A stretch of 64,000 nucleotides of DNA from the NCBI GenBank assembly GCA_037178625.1, contig CM074131.1:1302001-1366000 (forward strand), in the 5' to 3' direction. Position numbers and translations under genes: made by a program. The notes under the pieces were generated by a model. It saw only the letters and a list, made by a program, of their open reading frames with translations. It searched no databases and was not told the DNA's origin. The DNA comes from Skeletonema tropicum. Its lineage: Eukaryota > Bacillariophyta > Thalassiosirophyceae > Thalassiosirales > Thalassiosiraceae. Below, piece by piece: positions 33,280 to 44,170 of the stretch (the stretch's first letter is position 1; each line of letters starts with the position of its first letter).

Positions 33280-34948
33280 ATGTCGCCAAAATCGAAGTCG
33301 AAGGCCGATAGTAACGACACCAACCTATGCAAATGATACCATCGTGGTGTGGGGCAGAACTAAACTAAAAGATCATCAAAGCAGCAACATCACCAGCATC
33401 ATGTTTTCAGTACCAAAGTTGGAGACGCTTCTTAAAATTGAGGCAACACTTTGGATAAATTCCAAAGGAAAATGCATGAGCTCGCCTCTCGAGGAGTTTT
33501 ATGCATTGGCCCGAGCACATGAGTGGACAGGCTTTGAAGTTTCCCCAAGCGATTCCAAGGATGACAAAACTCATGCATTGAAAACAATCCAGGCCGACAA
33601 GCTGTTGAAGCAGATGGAAGAACTGACACAAAATTTCTCAGATGAGGAACGCCTCCTATTCCACCTCATGGCCGTATCTAGTTGGAAATCAAGTGAAATG
33701 ACACCAAAGTTATATCCACTGTTTCAAATAGCTACAAAGGATGGCAATAAATATCAGCTAGAAATGCTAAAGCCGCCTGAATCAGTTGCATTGACGGTAT
33801 CGTCACCTAATTCGGTATCACCAACAAAAGCAAAGACAAAGATTGTCTCTGTTCCGCGGAGCGAAGTGCTCAAGAACATGTATGTTCAATCCAAAAAATG
33901 TACTGCGTTCGCTAACGATAGTACGCAGCCCGACTCAAAATCATGGTGGGAGAATGTCTTTAAGAATGCACAGATGATTCTTGAACATCGCAAGCTAAAT
34001 GCAAAGAAGATGAGTACTAAATCTGAACCCGTGGAGGCGGCAAAGAATGTTCCTGCCTCTGCTGCTATAATTGATACAAACGACGAGCTCTTCGCTGGAA
34101 AGAAGATGACATTAGAAGAGAGGGTTCGTGCCAGGTCTCAACTACGCAACAAAGCAAGCAGCGCATCGACAGTAGAAAAGACATTATCGGCAACTACGTC
34201 GCGACGTAGCGAAGAAAATGCGTTGTTGGAGCTTGCAGACGCACTGCGATCGTACTCACAACGGCGTGGAGGCAGCTCAAGTAACGCAGGGCGATTGCCA
34301 GTGTCTGATTTTATGAAGGATGCAAACGTAGCCTGGAATGCAATCGTTCACAATGAGAGTGTTGACAAGACTACTAGAGGTGGAAAGAAACATGACAAAA
34401 CTCGAACGATTGCGACACCGGTAACAAGTATCGATTTAAATCGTGTGCTGTTTCATCTACGAATCAAGATGTCATGTGGTGCTGGTTATGATTCCAAGGG
34501 TGTCGACGCTGGTGACACACCGAATAAACGTCAAATGGAAAATTATGTACTGGAATTGTTGAAGAAATTGGCCTGGACAATCCCGGATTGGATTCACTTA
34601 CGTTCCATCCCTTCGTCTCTGTCGACTACGGCATCAAAGGAAAGAAAGCACATGAAACCTGCTCCAGCAACCACTGAACGGAATTCCATGGATCGTAAAA
34701 GTATGCGCAGTGCCATTATTGTCATCCGAAATGATGCAGTGGACTATGCAAAGGATGTCCGAGCAAAGCTGGGAGGAAGGACACATCAATCCAATAGTCT
34801 GGGTAAAGGAAAGAGCAACAATGGCAATGTACCTACAGGAAGTAAGAAACGTTCATTGAAAGATTTTCTAGGTCAACATAATGCTGCGGCTGACGCAATT
34901 GTCCCGCCATCGTTTCTGAAACGTTATGATAAGATGTTGAAGGAATGA
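33280..34948 (+). CDS. CDT1-like DNA replication licensing factor (tentative)
   Basis: The main frame runs from ATG 33401 to 34948 (about 515 residues). A better model may use a first exon at 33280-33310 (MSPKSKSKAD) spliced by a GTAACG...TTTCAG intron (33311-33410) to 33411; the phases agree. The C-terminal part has LEERVRARSQLRNK, LLELADALRSYSQRRG and LELLKKLAWTIPDWIHLRSI. These match the pattern of the CDT1 C-terminal winged helix, which recruits MCM2-7 to origins. The N-terminal part (MFSVPKLETLLKIEATLWIN) could be the first winged helix. A Lys/Ser-rich linker lies between. The match is by pattern only, so the call is moderate. Nuclear. Confidence 0.5.
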
Positions 34949-35089
34949 ACACTGAATCACAGGAGACTTTTCTACTTTCTAGGCACCATACATCAGTTGA
35001 AGCGCTGTCTACAATATATTCGTTATATGATATAAACTAAATAATCAATCAGTTCATTCATTCTACATACTCTCAGATTGTATCTATTC

Positions 35090-35680
35090 CTACTGAATCT
35101 CATCGGTTCCCCACAATCCATCACCCAAAAAGTGAGACACTTCAATTCCATTTCCCTTATTCTTTTTCCTTACATCACTTGAACTCATTGTCATCATACC
35201 CACGGCCAAAGGCAGTTCCTTACCCTCTGCATAGATGACAACTCCATCACCCTTTTCCAATCCATTGGTTTCCCCATCATCCGCGGGCATCTCTCCACCG
35301 GGGTTGGTCAAACCAGGACACATGACATTCGCCCCACCGAGCAAAAATGGAATCGCACCTTTGTCTACAGTAACCCTTGTAAATTGAACCTTTGGATATT
35401 TGTGCACAAACTTTAATGTAGGCAATATAGGTCCATCTCTATGCTGGAAAAACACCGGTTCATCTCCCCCCTTATCCGGACTTTGTCTGCAATAGAGCAT
35501 CATATGAGGTCCAATTTTATATTGTGTTAGCGGAGGTTTCTTGGGGAGTAATTCATCGAGAACGGCTTCACCGAGGGCTGGATGAAATTCGTGTATTTGG
35601 CTTTTGATACCGCGTTGGACGGATGCTTTTACTTGTGTGGATGTTGAGACATCCTCAGATGGGTCAAACTTTTTGAACAT
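35090..35680 (-). CDS. MCTS1: MCTS1 / Tma20 translation factor with PUA domain
   Basis: I start at ATG 35680 (MFKKFDPSEDVSTSTQ), which matches the family's N-terminus. This gives 196 residues against about 181 in animals. The frame is open to ATG 35848, but just before the chosen start lies TTTTTTTTGCAG, a likely acceptor of an intron in the leader. Features are KASVQRGIKSQIHEFHP, the PUA core KGAIPFLLGGANVMCPGLTN, and the end IEVSHFLGDGLWG. MCTS1 pairs with DENR for reinitiation and for recycling of 40S subunits. A roughly 10-residue insertion (PGGEMPADDGETNGLEK) precedes the last strands. It is divergent from ALG5, and a mobile element sits between the two starts. Confidence 0.93.
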   Translation of the reverse strand: MFKKFDPSEDVSTSTQVKASVQRGIKSQIHEFHPALGEAVLDELLPKKPPLTQYKIGPHMMLYCRQSPDKGGDEPVFFQHRDGPILPTLKFVHKYPKVQFTRVTVDKGAIPFLLGGANVMCPGLTNPGGEMPADDGETNGLEKGDGVVIYAEGKELPLAVGMMTMSSSDVRKKNKGNGIEVSHFLGDGLWGTDEIQ

Positions 35681-35934
35681 GGTGGAGATCTCTTTTTTCT
35701 TTTCTGCAAAAAAAATGAGAGGATGATGGTGAATGGTGAAAGCGAGCAGAGTCGTCAAAAGTTCCCCCTTCCGGTTCAGTTCAACTATCTCTTTATTATT
35801 TTGATCGAGAATCCATTGACAGAGTTCTTTCGAATATTGATACCCCATAACAATTAGTAGATTTTACTCGGGGGGTCATTCCGCTGAAACTTCGAACTGG
35901 GAACTGGCTGAGCGCCTGCAAGCTGCAAGCATAA

Positions 35935-37587
35935 TGGGTTCCCTCCTGGCCAAAACCACTAATTAGTGGTCATACGTAGGGGGTAGTTAGAGGACATTCT
36001 AACACCTCCCAAACCCTAACATTCAAGGAATACACCACCAAAGACCTCTACAACAGAGTCCAAGCCCAAAAATCCGCAATGAAAACGCCCAAATAGAAGT
36101 AGAGATAGCTATATACACACCATAAAATCGCTATTTTAGTGACCACTAATTAGTGGTCGAGAATTATGTGTTGTTGTGTAATTGTTTATGCTTCCCCCAA
36201 CAAACAGTGCACATGGGAACCTTCTTATGATATGTGGAGTAGGTTTTGACCTCTATGCGGCATGTGGCACGCCTATCCTTGATGTACTGTGTGCCAACCT
36301 TCTGCCGACATTTTGTAAAATCTGGCTTGAATTCAAGCACGGGCTTGACCGTCTAGCTCGCCTGTTGGGGCGAATAGGAGAGCAGGAAGCTTTCCTGCAC
36401 TGCATATGATGTTGTTCTAACATTTACTTGGCTGATTGACGACGAAAATCACGTTGGGGTGGAGAATTCTCAACTCTAGTATGCGATATCTTGACACGAG
36501 AAGGGCGCAAATTAACGCAAATTCTGCTGAAATGAGGTGTAGGCGCAGGTTTAGCGGAGATAACAGCCAATCAAAGGATATCGTCGTGTACATTAATGTC
36601 GTTGTGGTCGCTGTGCAAGAGATCACCATCGGATTTGCATTACTTATTGGCCAAACATACATCATAGAGTGGTGATTTGGTGCTGATGGATGCCAATTTT
36701 TTTTTGGAAAAAATGCGCTACACCACAACCTGGCATCACCTGCAGCCGCCCTGTCATTAATTTGGACCATTCCACCAACAATATTCCTATAATTAATATC
36801 ATATGATGCTGTCTTTGTTTTTATTCCATTTAAAGCGGTTGATTTGTCGAATAATTATTGAATATTGCCATTATATTTGTGTCGATAAATCGTCATCATC
36901 GCATCCCCGTCGCTTCAATTCATGTGAGATGCTAACCAAAACGAACTCTCTTGGGTAGATGGGCCGCTTTCCATGTCCCCATCTGTAGATAGGTTGGCCG
37001 CTTTGGGTAGGGATCGTTGTTTTCGAGTAGAATACCGTCGTATGTCGACTGCAAATAACTTTGCATGGTGGTTGGGACATCATCCGGTTGCCGGTGAAGT
37101 TTGTGCATGATTGTTGTAGGATCCAGGCCATCTCGATGCTCTTCTTCGACCACCTGGTTAGCCACTCATATTGTGACTGTTGTGGTATGCTTTCTGATGG
37201 GTAAAAGCATCTACTAAATGCAGATACGACGGCTCGTATGCTGGGCCTCTTTCGCCATGGTGATGGTGTGATGAAATGTGAGTTCTACGGGTGGCAACAT
37301 TTTTGATATCAATTCCTACGTACCCCCAAGTTGAAGTTGCAAAACTTCCGAAAAAAACTCGTCGGCTGTTCGCCAAATTTGTCAGTAGGCTAGTGTTTGA
37401 ACGTTAATAGGTTGGGCCCTCTCCAGGGAACACGTGAGATAATAGGTGTACGCCTTGTCAAGACATTGAAGAGGGTGCCACCTGAATTTGATAACGTTTG
37501 AGTGATTATAAGGGGGTCGTAGGAGATCGTAAACTGACTACTAATTAGTGGTTTTTCCGCTAATTAGTGGCCCCAGGAGGGAACCCA
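35935..37587. mobile_element. TIR element (1653 bp) with CCACTAATTAGTGG palindromes, between MCTS1 and ALG5
   Basis: Termini TGGGTTCCCTCCTGG (35935-35949) and its inverse (37573-37587) bound the element. ATAA flanks both sides (35931-35934 and 37588-37591), a possible 4-bp target duplication. The 14-bp perfect palindrome CCACTAATTAGTGG lies near the left end at about 35957 and again at about 36142. Variants lie near the right end at about 37543 and 37558. These may be transposase-binding sites. Open frames inside are short and broken (for example 36182-36409 +, 37158-37376 -) and show no known transposase motif, so I treat it as non-autonomous or decayed. Confidence 0.75.
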
Positions 37588-37640
37588 ATAATGATAATGC
37601 TGAAAACGTTACCGTTGCCTTGCCATTGCAGTGTTGAACG

Positions 37641-38684
37641 ATGGTATCGATGGCGTCGGGAATTGAAGCAGTAGGAGCATCAGCACTCTATTCATGCGTA
37701 GGCATAGTATTCATCTTGACAATTTGCTACATATTTTACCCTGCCTACAAGTGCAAAAAGGGTGGATTGGGCTGTACAGAATCAATATTAGCTGGCGATA
37801 GAAGGAATAATAGCGGGGGTGATGATCTTCTCTCACTCATCATACCTGCATATAATGAGGAGGAACGGTTGCCAATAATGCTTGATGAATCACTTGCTTA
37901 TTTGAACAAAGATAGAGAGAGTCTGACACAACTTTTTGACGCAGCTATTGGTAATAATCATCAGCGCACAAACAAATCACTGATCAAGTATGAACTCATT
38001 GTTGTTGATGACGGTTCTTCCGACAATACATGCAATGTTGTACGAAAATATGCAGCAACTTTAACTAGCGGTGATACAATCAAACTAATATCAATGCATC
38101 AAAATGTTGGCAAAGGAGGGGCAGTCAAGAAGGGCATGCTACGAAGTCTGGGACAACTCTGTCTCATGATTGATGCGGATGGTGCCACTGATATAACAGA
38201 TGGGTTGCCGAAGCTGCTCAAAGAAATGCATACGCTGAACAACAAAGATAGAAACAATACAAATTCACCTCCAAAATTGGCAGTCTTTGGGTCTCGTGCA
38301 CACCTAGAAAATGAAAGTAAAGCATCACGGAGCAAAGTTAGAACGTTCTTGATGCACGCCTTTCATTTCTTCGTCAAGGCATTGTGTTCACCCAGAATAA
38401 AGGATACACAATGCGGTTTCAAATTGTTTACAAGAAGCGCTGCAATATCATTATTTACCAATCTGCACCTACGTCGGTGGGCATTTGACACTGAGCTGGT
38501 AGTCATAGCAGAGAAGCTTCATATTTCTGTTTCAGAAGTGGGAGTCATTTGGCATGAGATAGATGGGAGTAAGCTTGATGGTGGCAAACTATCGCTTGCT
38601 TTGGTTAGTTTGGGTATGCTACGTGACATGCTTTGCGTCAGGGCATGCTACTTTTTTAGAATCTGGAAGTTGTACAGTAAATAA
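37641..38684 (+). CDS. ALG5: Dolichyl-phosphate beta-glucosyltransferase ALG5
   Basis: 347 residues from ATG 37641 (a second ATG is at 37650). One N-terminal membrane helix (residues 12-34, [18 protein letters not shown]) anchors it in the ER. The GT2 catalytic domain follows: [46 protein letters not shown], the DxD-type MIDADGATD, and the family stretch [13 protein letters not shown]...[13 protein letters not shown]5 makes dolichyl-phosphate glucose on the cytosolic ER face for N-glycan precursor glucosylation. Its start codon is only about 50 bp from the end of the TIR element, so its promoter must lie partly inside the element. Confidence 0.95.
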   Translation: MVSMASGIEAVGASALYSCVGIVFILTICYIFYPAYKCKKGGLGCTESILAGDRRNNSGGDDLLSLIIPAYNEEERLPIMLDESLAYLNKDRESLTQLFDAAIGNNHQRTNKSLIKYELIVVDDGSSDNTCNVVRKYAATLTSGDTIKLISMHQNVGKGGAVKKGMLRSLGQLCLMIDADGATDITDGLPKLLKEMHTLNNKDRNNTNSPPKLAVFGSRAHLENESKASRSKVRTFLMHAFHFFVKALCSPRIKDTQCGFKLFTRSAAISLFTNLHLRRWAFDTELVVIAEKLHISVSEVGVIWHEIDGSKLDGGKLSLALVSLGMLRDMLCVRACYFFRIWKLYSK

Positions 38685-39158
38685 AACATAACGCGGTTTC
38701 AAGGACAGTAATCAAAGCATGAGGTCGCAACCATTTTCTTTTCTCTCTATATTATGTATGCCTGTTATTACGTTATCGCTTTATTGTCAGCTACTTATAG
38801 GAAAATGAGAGCTGTGGAGGCGTGTTTCAGATACGAGCCAATAATAGCGCGAATACGTAAGAAGTGCTAAAAATCGATGGTCACGAGTAATGCACCAGCC
38901 GACAGCTTAGGTACGCATTCTTCCTCATCTTCAGCGTATGGGGTGAGGAGCAGCTAAGTTATGGTACCCGCGTAGACAGAGCAGACCTAAATACAGGACC
39001 AGAGATTAGCTATGCCTCCTGCCCCCTTCTATCTCACGCACGAATGGTTCTGGTGTAGCTTCTTCATGTGCTTGAAGCCAATTATCAGAATGAGAGTGAC
39101 CTTTCCATTTTAACCTAGCTACTATCGCTTGCCGAATGCTAAGGGGTTCTCTCTTGTG
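38685..39158. other. Intergenic 3'-3' region
   Basis: It lies between the converging ALG5 and proline-racemase-family genes. No gene or repeat is seen. Confidence 0.5.
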
Positions 39159-40241
39159 TTACCAACGCTTTTTGGGCCAAGTATCTGTAAGTCGATAACC
39201 GAATGGATATGGATCAGTGCTATGTAGGCAGTGTTCTGTTGTTCCAGTAATCCATGCTTGACCAGCTATCGAGGGACGTATGGCTTTCACACCAGCTGCG
39301 ACTTCGAGTTCCTCTTCTATACAGCAATGGAATTGTGAGCCTATTATAGATCTACCAATCATTTTGTCGCCCTTCTTCAGCTGACCCTTTGCATGCAACA
39401 AAGCCATACGTGCAGAACAGCCAGTTCCTGTGGGACTTCTATCAATCTTGCAAGGTTGAATAGCCACAGCGGTGTGGCTAACTGCAACATCGCCTTCATA
39501 AAATATGGGCTTGGCAATCATGCAAAATGAAAAGTGAGACGCAAAGTCTTCGTTCGTTGGGTGTACAAACTTTAATTGTTCATTTGCGGCTTGAGTTATG
39601 CTCATCCCAACCTCGACAAGTTGTTTTGCATTATCGGGAGTTATGTCCAAGTCTAAATCATCGGAATTGACAACAACGAACGAATCGCCTCCATAAGCAG
39701 TGTCTACTGTGAGTGATCCAATGCCTTCTACCTCGAGCCTGACTCCAATATCACCTACAAAAGATGGTACATTTGTAACACGGATTTGAGTTGCCTTTCC
39801 ACCACTGCACTTGGCCGTCACATCAACTAGCCCTCCTGGTGATTCCATTTTAAAGTTCATGATGTCAGACGTAATGGGGATGATTCCAGTCTCTAATGCA
39901 ACCGTTGCCACGCAGATTGAATTGCTTCCTGACATAGGCGGTGTATCTTCTGGTTCCATAATAATGAACGCTATGGCTGCCCTTGGGTTGATTGGTTTCA
40001 CCAGCAAATTGACATGGCGAAAAACTCCACCTCTAGGTTCTTGCAACACGTAATTGCGCAGCCGATCATCCTGGGCAATGTAGCGCGACTTCTCCCAAAG
40101 AGTGTCACCAGGGACATCTGAAATGCCGGATACAATCACATCTCCGCACTCGCCCTCAGCATGACAATTCACTATTCGGATCGTGTTGTTTATGAAATCT
40201 TGGTCGCTGCCGTCTGTTGAGTTTGATTTGGAAGTTAGCAT
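39159..40241 (-). CDS. Proline racemase / hydroxyproline dehydratase family enzyme with Ser/Thr at the cysteine positions
   Basis: The first usable ATG is at 40241 (MLTSKSNSTD), giving 360 residues, a normal length. The frame stays open about 100 codons upstream but has no ATG there. Signatures are IRIVNCHAEGECGDVIVSG, EPEDTPPMSGSNSICVATV, AYGGDSFVVV and KIDRSPTGTGCSARMA. In proline racemases both catalytic positions are Cys (MCGH and SPCGTG). Here they are Ser (MSGS) and Thr (SPTGTG). Cys/Thr enzymes in this superfamily are trans-3-hydroxy-L-proline dehydratases. The MSGSNS form is, to my knowledge, common in bacterial members. The reaction is therefore uncertain: dehydration or epimerisation of a hydroxyproline is likelier than proline racemisation. 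No targeting peptide is obvious. Confidence 0.87.
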   Translation of the reverse strand: MLTSKSNSTDGSDQDFINNTIRIVNCHAEGECGDVIVSGISDVPGDTLWEKSRYIAQDDRLRNYVLQEPRGGVFRHVNLLVKPINPRAAIAFIIMEPEDTPPMSGSNSICVATVALETGIIPITSDIMNFKMESPGGLVDVTAKCSGGKATQIRVTNVPSFVGDIGVRLEVEGIGSLTVDTAYGGDSFVVVNSDDLDLDITPDNAKQLVEVGMSITQAANEQLKFVHPTNEDFASHFSFCMIAKPIFYEGDVAVSHTAVAIQPCKIDRSPTGTGCSARMALLHAKGQLKKGDKMIGRSIIGSQFHCCIEEELEVAAGVKAIRPSIAGQAWITGTTEHCLHSTDPYPFGYRLTDTWPKKRW

Positions 40242-41052
40242 CGATATGGTATTTTGGAAAAGTAAAATTGCCTTATTACTTCTTGTCACGTATCGTGCTT
40301 GGCATAGCAATCCCCAGACCTTCCAAGACGCAGATGCAATTATGGAATTGTAGCCTTGCAGCAAAGTGTTCGATAGAATTACATAGAGCCGATGCCGAAT
40401 GCCAGAATCCAACAGAATCCGATCAAGCGCATCAGCGAGCCAGAGAAGTTGCAAGCGAGATCCAAAACCTTTTTTTGTCACTACGACGCTCTGATTTCTC
40501 TCTACAGAGAATAGTGTGATTTCCCTCCTATAAATACACGTTACATACTTCAACTGACTGAATTACAAGAGTGAGCATTTACAGTAGCGTTGATTTAGGT
40601 GTTTACAGTAATGTCCAGTGGGATTTCATCTTTTCACAGATATGCGTATTTCTTTCTCAATATCCCAGCCTTATAATCGCTGCCCCAACCTTCTACATAG
40701 TATCGGATAGAATCCTTGAAGTATAGCACAGCCCTATCGTTAAGTATCCATCAAGTCATGCAAAAGATATTCTGCAAATCTCTCACTACATACAATAGCA
40801 AACGCAGATTATTATGCTGAAATCCTGCATGTACAGCTGTAGCTAGTGTCCGTGTTTGAGTTTAGTCGCACTATCTGATCTTCGCACTAGATCTCTAGAG
40901 CTGCGTCTTCTGCATCAAGGAATGGGATTAAATGCATGACATCAACATTGCCTTTCTCAACCCATTCAGTGGCATTTCTCGTAACTTTCTTTTCCACCTT
41001 GATGTATCACTTCTGTAATGACCTCCGTGCCAGTGTATAAAAGGATCATCAG
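40242..41052. other. Intergenic region upstream of the proline-racemase-family gene
   Basis: An open but ATG-less extension of the enzyme frame covers 40242-40553. Beyond it I see no gene, RNA or repeat up to the TTAA-bounded element. Confidence 0.45.
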
Positions 41053-41056
41053 TTAA

Positions 41057-41730
41057 CGCTATGTACCAGAGAGTGGCAGGAGCCAAAAAAAATTTTACTA
41101 ACAAAAGTGCTAGTAATCATGGCGTCCAAAAAATCACTATATTGGCAAGAGCGTTTAGCATGTTATCGGAACAATTTGAACGACCGCTCTCTTTTGCAAT
41201 CGATTCAGCATGTCTTCTTCTATCGGAAAATAATCAATTTATAGTTTATACTCACAATATTGGCCTCAACCTAATCAGTTTCCTACCTCACCAAAATTGG
41301 CCATATCTGCATATTTACTAGAGAACTAAGAGTAGCAAACTTTGGTGTGATAGTGTTCAATGATGAAATAGGCTATAACCCGAGGTCAAAACACCATTGA
41401 ACTACAAATTTCATGTAGTTTCCGAGTATCGTCACGCATATGTACTAAAAGGTGCTTTTACAAGTTTCCTACGTACCAACCATACATAGCCAATGGTTTT
41501 TTACTAGCGATTTTCACGTAAAAGCCGACACACCGTGAGACAGCAATACCCTTCCTATCGGCTGTTGGCAATGGAATTACGGCATAATATTAGGCAGACT
41601 ATTCACTACTACCCTACTGAGAATAATACTGCTCTTGGAATCATTAAAATCGGGCTACTACAAGAGAAGTTCTGCTGGGTCTTCACACAATTCAAAAATG
41701 TTGGAAAATTTTGTCCTCTGGTACATAGCG
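41057..41730. mobile_element. TTAA-bounded MITE (674 bp)
   Basis: The left end TTAACGCTATGTACCAGAG (41053-41071) is the exact inverse of the right end (41716-41734). Read as an insertion, TTAA is the duplicated target and CGCTATGTACCAGAG the 15-bp terminal repeat. TTAA targeting is typical of piggyBac, though the termini are not the usual CCY start. No transposase gene is inside; the frames at 41061-41321 and 41535-41738 are not recognisable. It also holds TTTCCTACGTACC at about 41465. Confidence 0.72.
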
Positions 41731-41895
41731 TTAATTGATTCATAATCATCCCAGCGATAAATTACAAGCTTAACACCTTGTCCGAAAACAACGAAGTAGT
41801 TGCAAACAACAATCTTCGAATATCTAATGGTGGAGAAAAATCATCAATAAAACTTCAGAAGATTTGATCATGACATTAAAGTCCTCCTCTCTCTG

Positions 41896-44163
41896 TGTGG
41901 CCCATTACAGTTGGTGGCAATTCACGATACTATACAAGCACATTAGCACTGCTCAGACGGGTTGTTTTCATTGAAGCGAAGCTACCACGCTTGTAGCCAA
42001 TCTGAGAGGTCCAATTGTGGCGTGGCTACCCGGCCGGCACCACTACATTCAACCAGTGGTATCTATCGTCGTCAGTATAGCTATGAGGCGCTTCTGATGG
42101 CCCATTATAGTCGATGGCCATACTACACAAGCACATTAGCACTGCTCAAAAGAGTTTCTTTCATTGAAGCGAAGCTACCACCCTCGTAGCCAATCTGAGA
42201 GGTCCAATTTTGGCGTGGCTACCCGGCCGGCACCACTACATTCAACCAGTCGTATCTATCGTCGTCAGTATAGCTATGAGGCGCTTCTGATGGCCCATTA
42301 TGGTCGGTGGCCATACTACACAAGCACAATGGCACTGCTTAGACGGGTTACTTTCGTAGAAGCGAAGCTACCACCTTCGTAGCCAATCTGAGAGGTCCAA
42401 TTTTGGCCGGCCGGCACCACTACATTCAACCAGTCGTATCTATCGACATCAGTATAGCTATGAGGCGCTTCTGATGGCCCATTATAGTCGGTGGCGATAC
42501 TACACAAGCACATTGGCACTGCTCAGACGGGTTACTTTCGTAGAAGCGAAGCTACCACCCTCGTAGCCAATCTGAGAGGTCCAATTGTGGCGTGGCTACC
42601 CGGCCGGCACCACTACATTCAACCAGTCGTATCTATCGTCGTCAGTAAAGCAATCAGACGCTTCTGATGGCCCATTATGGTCGGTGGCGATACTACACAA
42701 GCACAATGGCACTGCTTAGACGGGTTACTTTCGTAGAAGCGAAGCTACCACCCTCGTAGCCAATTAGTGAGGTCCAATTGTGGCCGGCCGGCACCACTAC
42801 ATTCAACCAGTCGTATCTATCGTCGTCAGTATAGCTACGAGGTGCTTCTGATGGCCCATTATTGTCGGTGGCGATACTACACAAGCACATTGGCACTGCT
42901 CAAAAGAGTTGTTTTCGTAGAAGCGAAGCTACCACCCTCGTAGCCAATCTGAGAGGTCCAATTTTGGCGTGGCTACCCGGCCGGCACCACTACATTCAAC
43001 CAGTCGTATCTATCGTCGTCAGTATAGCTATGAGGCTCTTCTGATGGCCCATAATTGTCGGTGGCAATACTACACAAGCACATTGGCACTGCTTAGACGG
43101 GTTGCTTTCGTAGAAGCGAAGCTACCACCCTCGTAGCCAATTAGTGAGGTCCAATTGTGGCCGGCCGGCACCACTACATTCAACCAGTCGTATCTATCGT
43201 CGTCAGTATAGCTACGAGGTGCTTCTGATGGCCCATTATGATCGGTGGCGATACTACACAAGCACATTGGCACTGCTCAAAAGAGTTGTTTTCGTAGAAA
43301 CGAAGCTACCACCCTCGTAGCCAATCTGGGAGGTCCAATTTTGGCGTGGCTACCCGGCCGGCACCACTACATTCAACCAGTCGTATCTACCGTCGTCAGT
43401 ATAGCTATGAGGCGCTTCTGATGGCCCATTATAGTCGGTAGCCATACTACACAAGCACATTGGCACTGCTCAGACGAGTTGCTTTCATTGAAGCGAAGCT
43501 ACCACCCTCGTAGCCAATCTGAGAGGTCCAATTGTGGCCGGCCGGCACCACTACATTCAACCAGTCGTATCTATCGTCGTCAGTATAGCTATGAGGCGCT
43601 TCTGATGGCCCATTATAGTCGGTAGCCATACTACACAAGCACATTAGCACTGCTCAAAAGAGTTGCTTTCCTAGAAGCGAAGCTACCACCTTCGTAGCCA
43701 ATCTGAGAGGTCCAATTTTGGCCGGCCGGCACCACTACATTCAACCAGTCGTATCTATCGTCGTCAGTATAGCTATGAGGCGCTTATGGTCGGCGGCGAT
43801 ACTACACAAGCACATTAGTTCTGCTCAGACGGGTTACTTTCGTAGAAGCGAAGCTACCACCCTCGTAGCCTTTCTTAGAGGTCCAATTGTGGCCGGCCGG
43901 CACCACTACATTCAACCAGTCGTATCTATCGTCGTCAGTAAAGCAATCAGACGCTTCTGATGGCCCATTATGGTCGGTGGCGATACTACACAAGCACATT
44001 GGCACTGCTCAGACGGGTTGCTTTCATTGAAGCGAAGTTTGCACCCTCGTGGCTAATTAGTGAGGTCCAATTTTGGCCGGCCGGCACCACTACATTCAAC
44101 CAGTCGTATCTATCGTCGTCAGTATAGCTATGAGGCGCTTCTGATGGCCCATTATAGTCGGTA
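41896..44163. repeat. Satellite array: about 12 units of 184 or 193 bp, 377-bp higher-order period
   Basis: Units are marked by GGCCCATTAT...GTCGGTGG at about 41901, 42101, 42294, 42478, 42671, 42854, 43048, 43232, 43424, 43609, (43788, deleted form), 43964 and 44148. Long (about 193 bp) and short (about 184 bp) units alternate through most of the array, so the pair repeats every 377 bp. The difference is a 9-bp piece, GTGGCTACC-like, next to GGCCGGC. Internal landmarks are TTCGTAGAAGCGAAGCTACC, GGCCGGCCGGCACCACTACA and TATCTATCGTCGTCAGTATA. Short units keep a 67-codon minus-strand frame at the same phase (42316, 42693, 43070, 43447 and, shifted, 43802). Long units break it. I do not call it a protein. 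Confidence 0.93.
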
Positions 44164-44170
44164 CCGTTCT

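Noticed and set aside
36182..37376. Open frames inside the 35.9-37.6 kb element as a transposase
   Set aside because: They are short, lie on both strands, and show no DDE-type motif spacing or zinc-binding pattern.
40242..40553. N-terminal 104-codon extension of the proline-racemase-family protein
   Set aside because: It has no ATG, no targeting character, and the family normally begins close to IRIVNCHAEG.
42316..44005. Five near-identical 67-codon minus-strand frames in the satellite as a gene family
   Set aside because: They recur because the DNA repeats. The alternating units have a 9-bp insert with a stop, there is no shared start context, and the array period is not a multiple of three.
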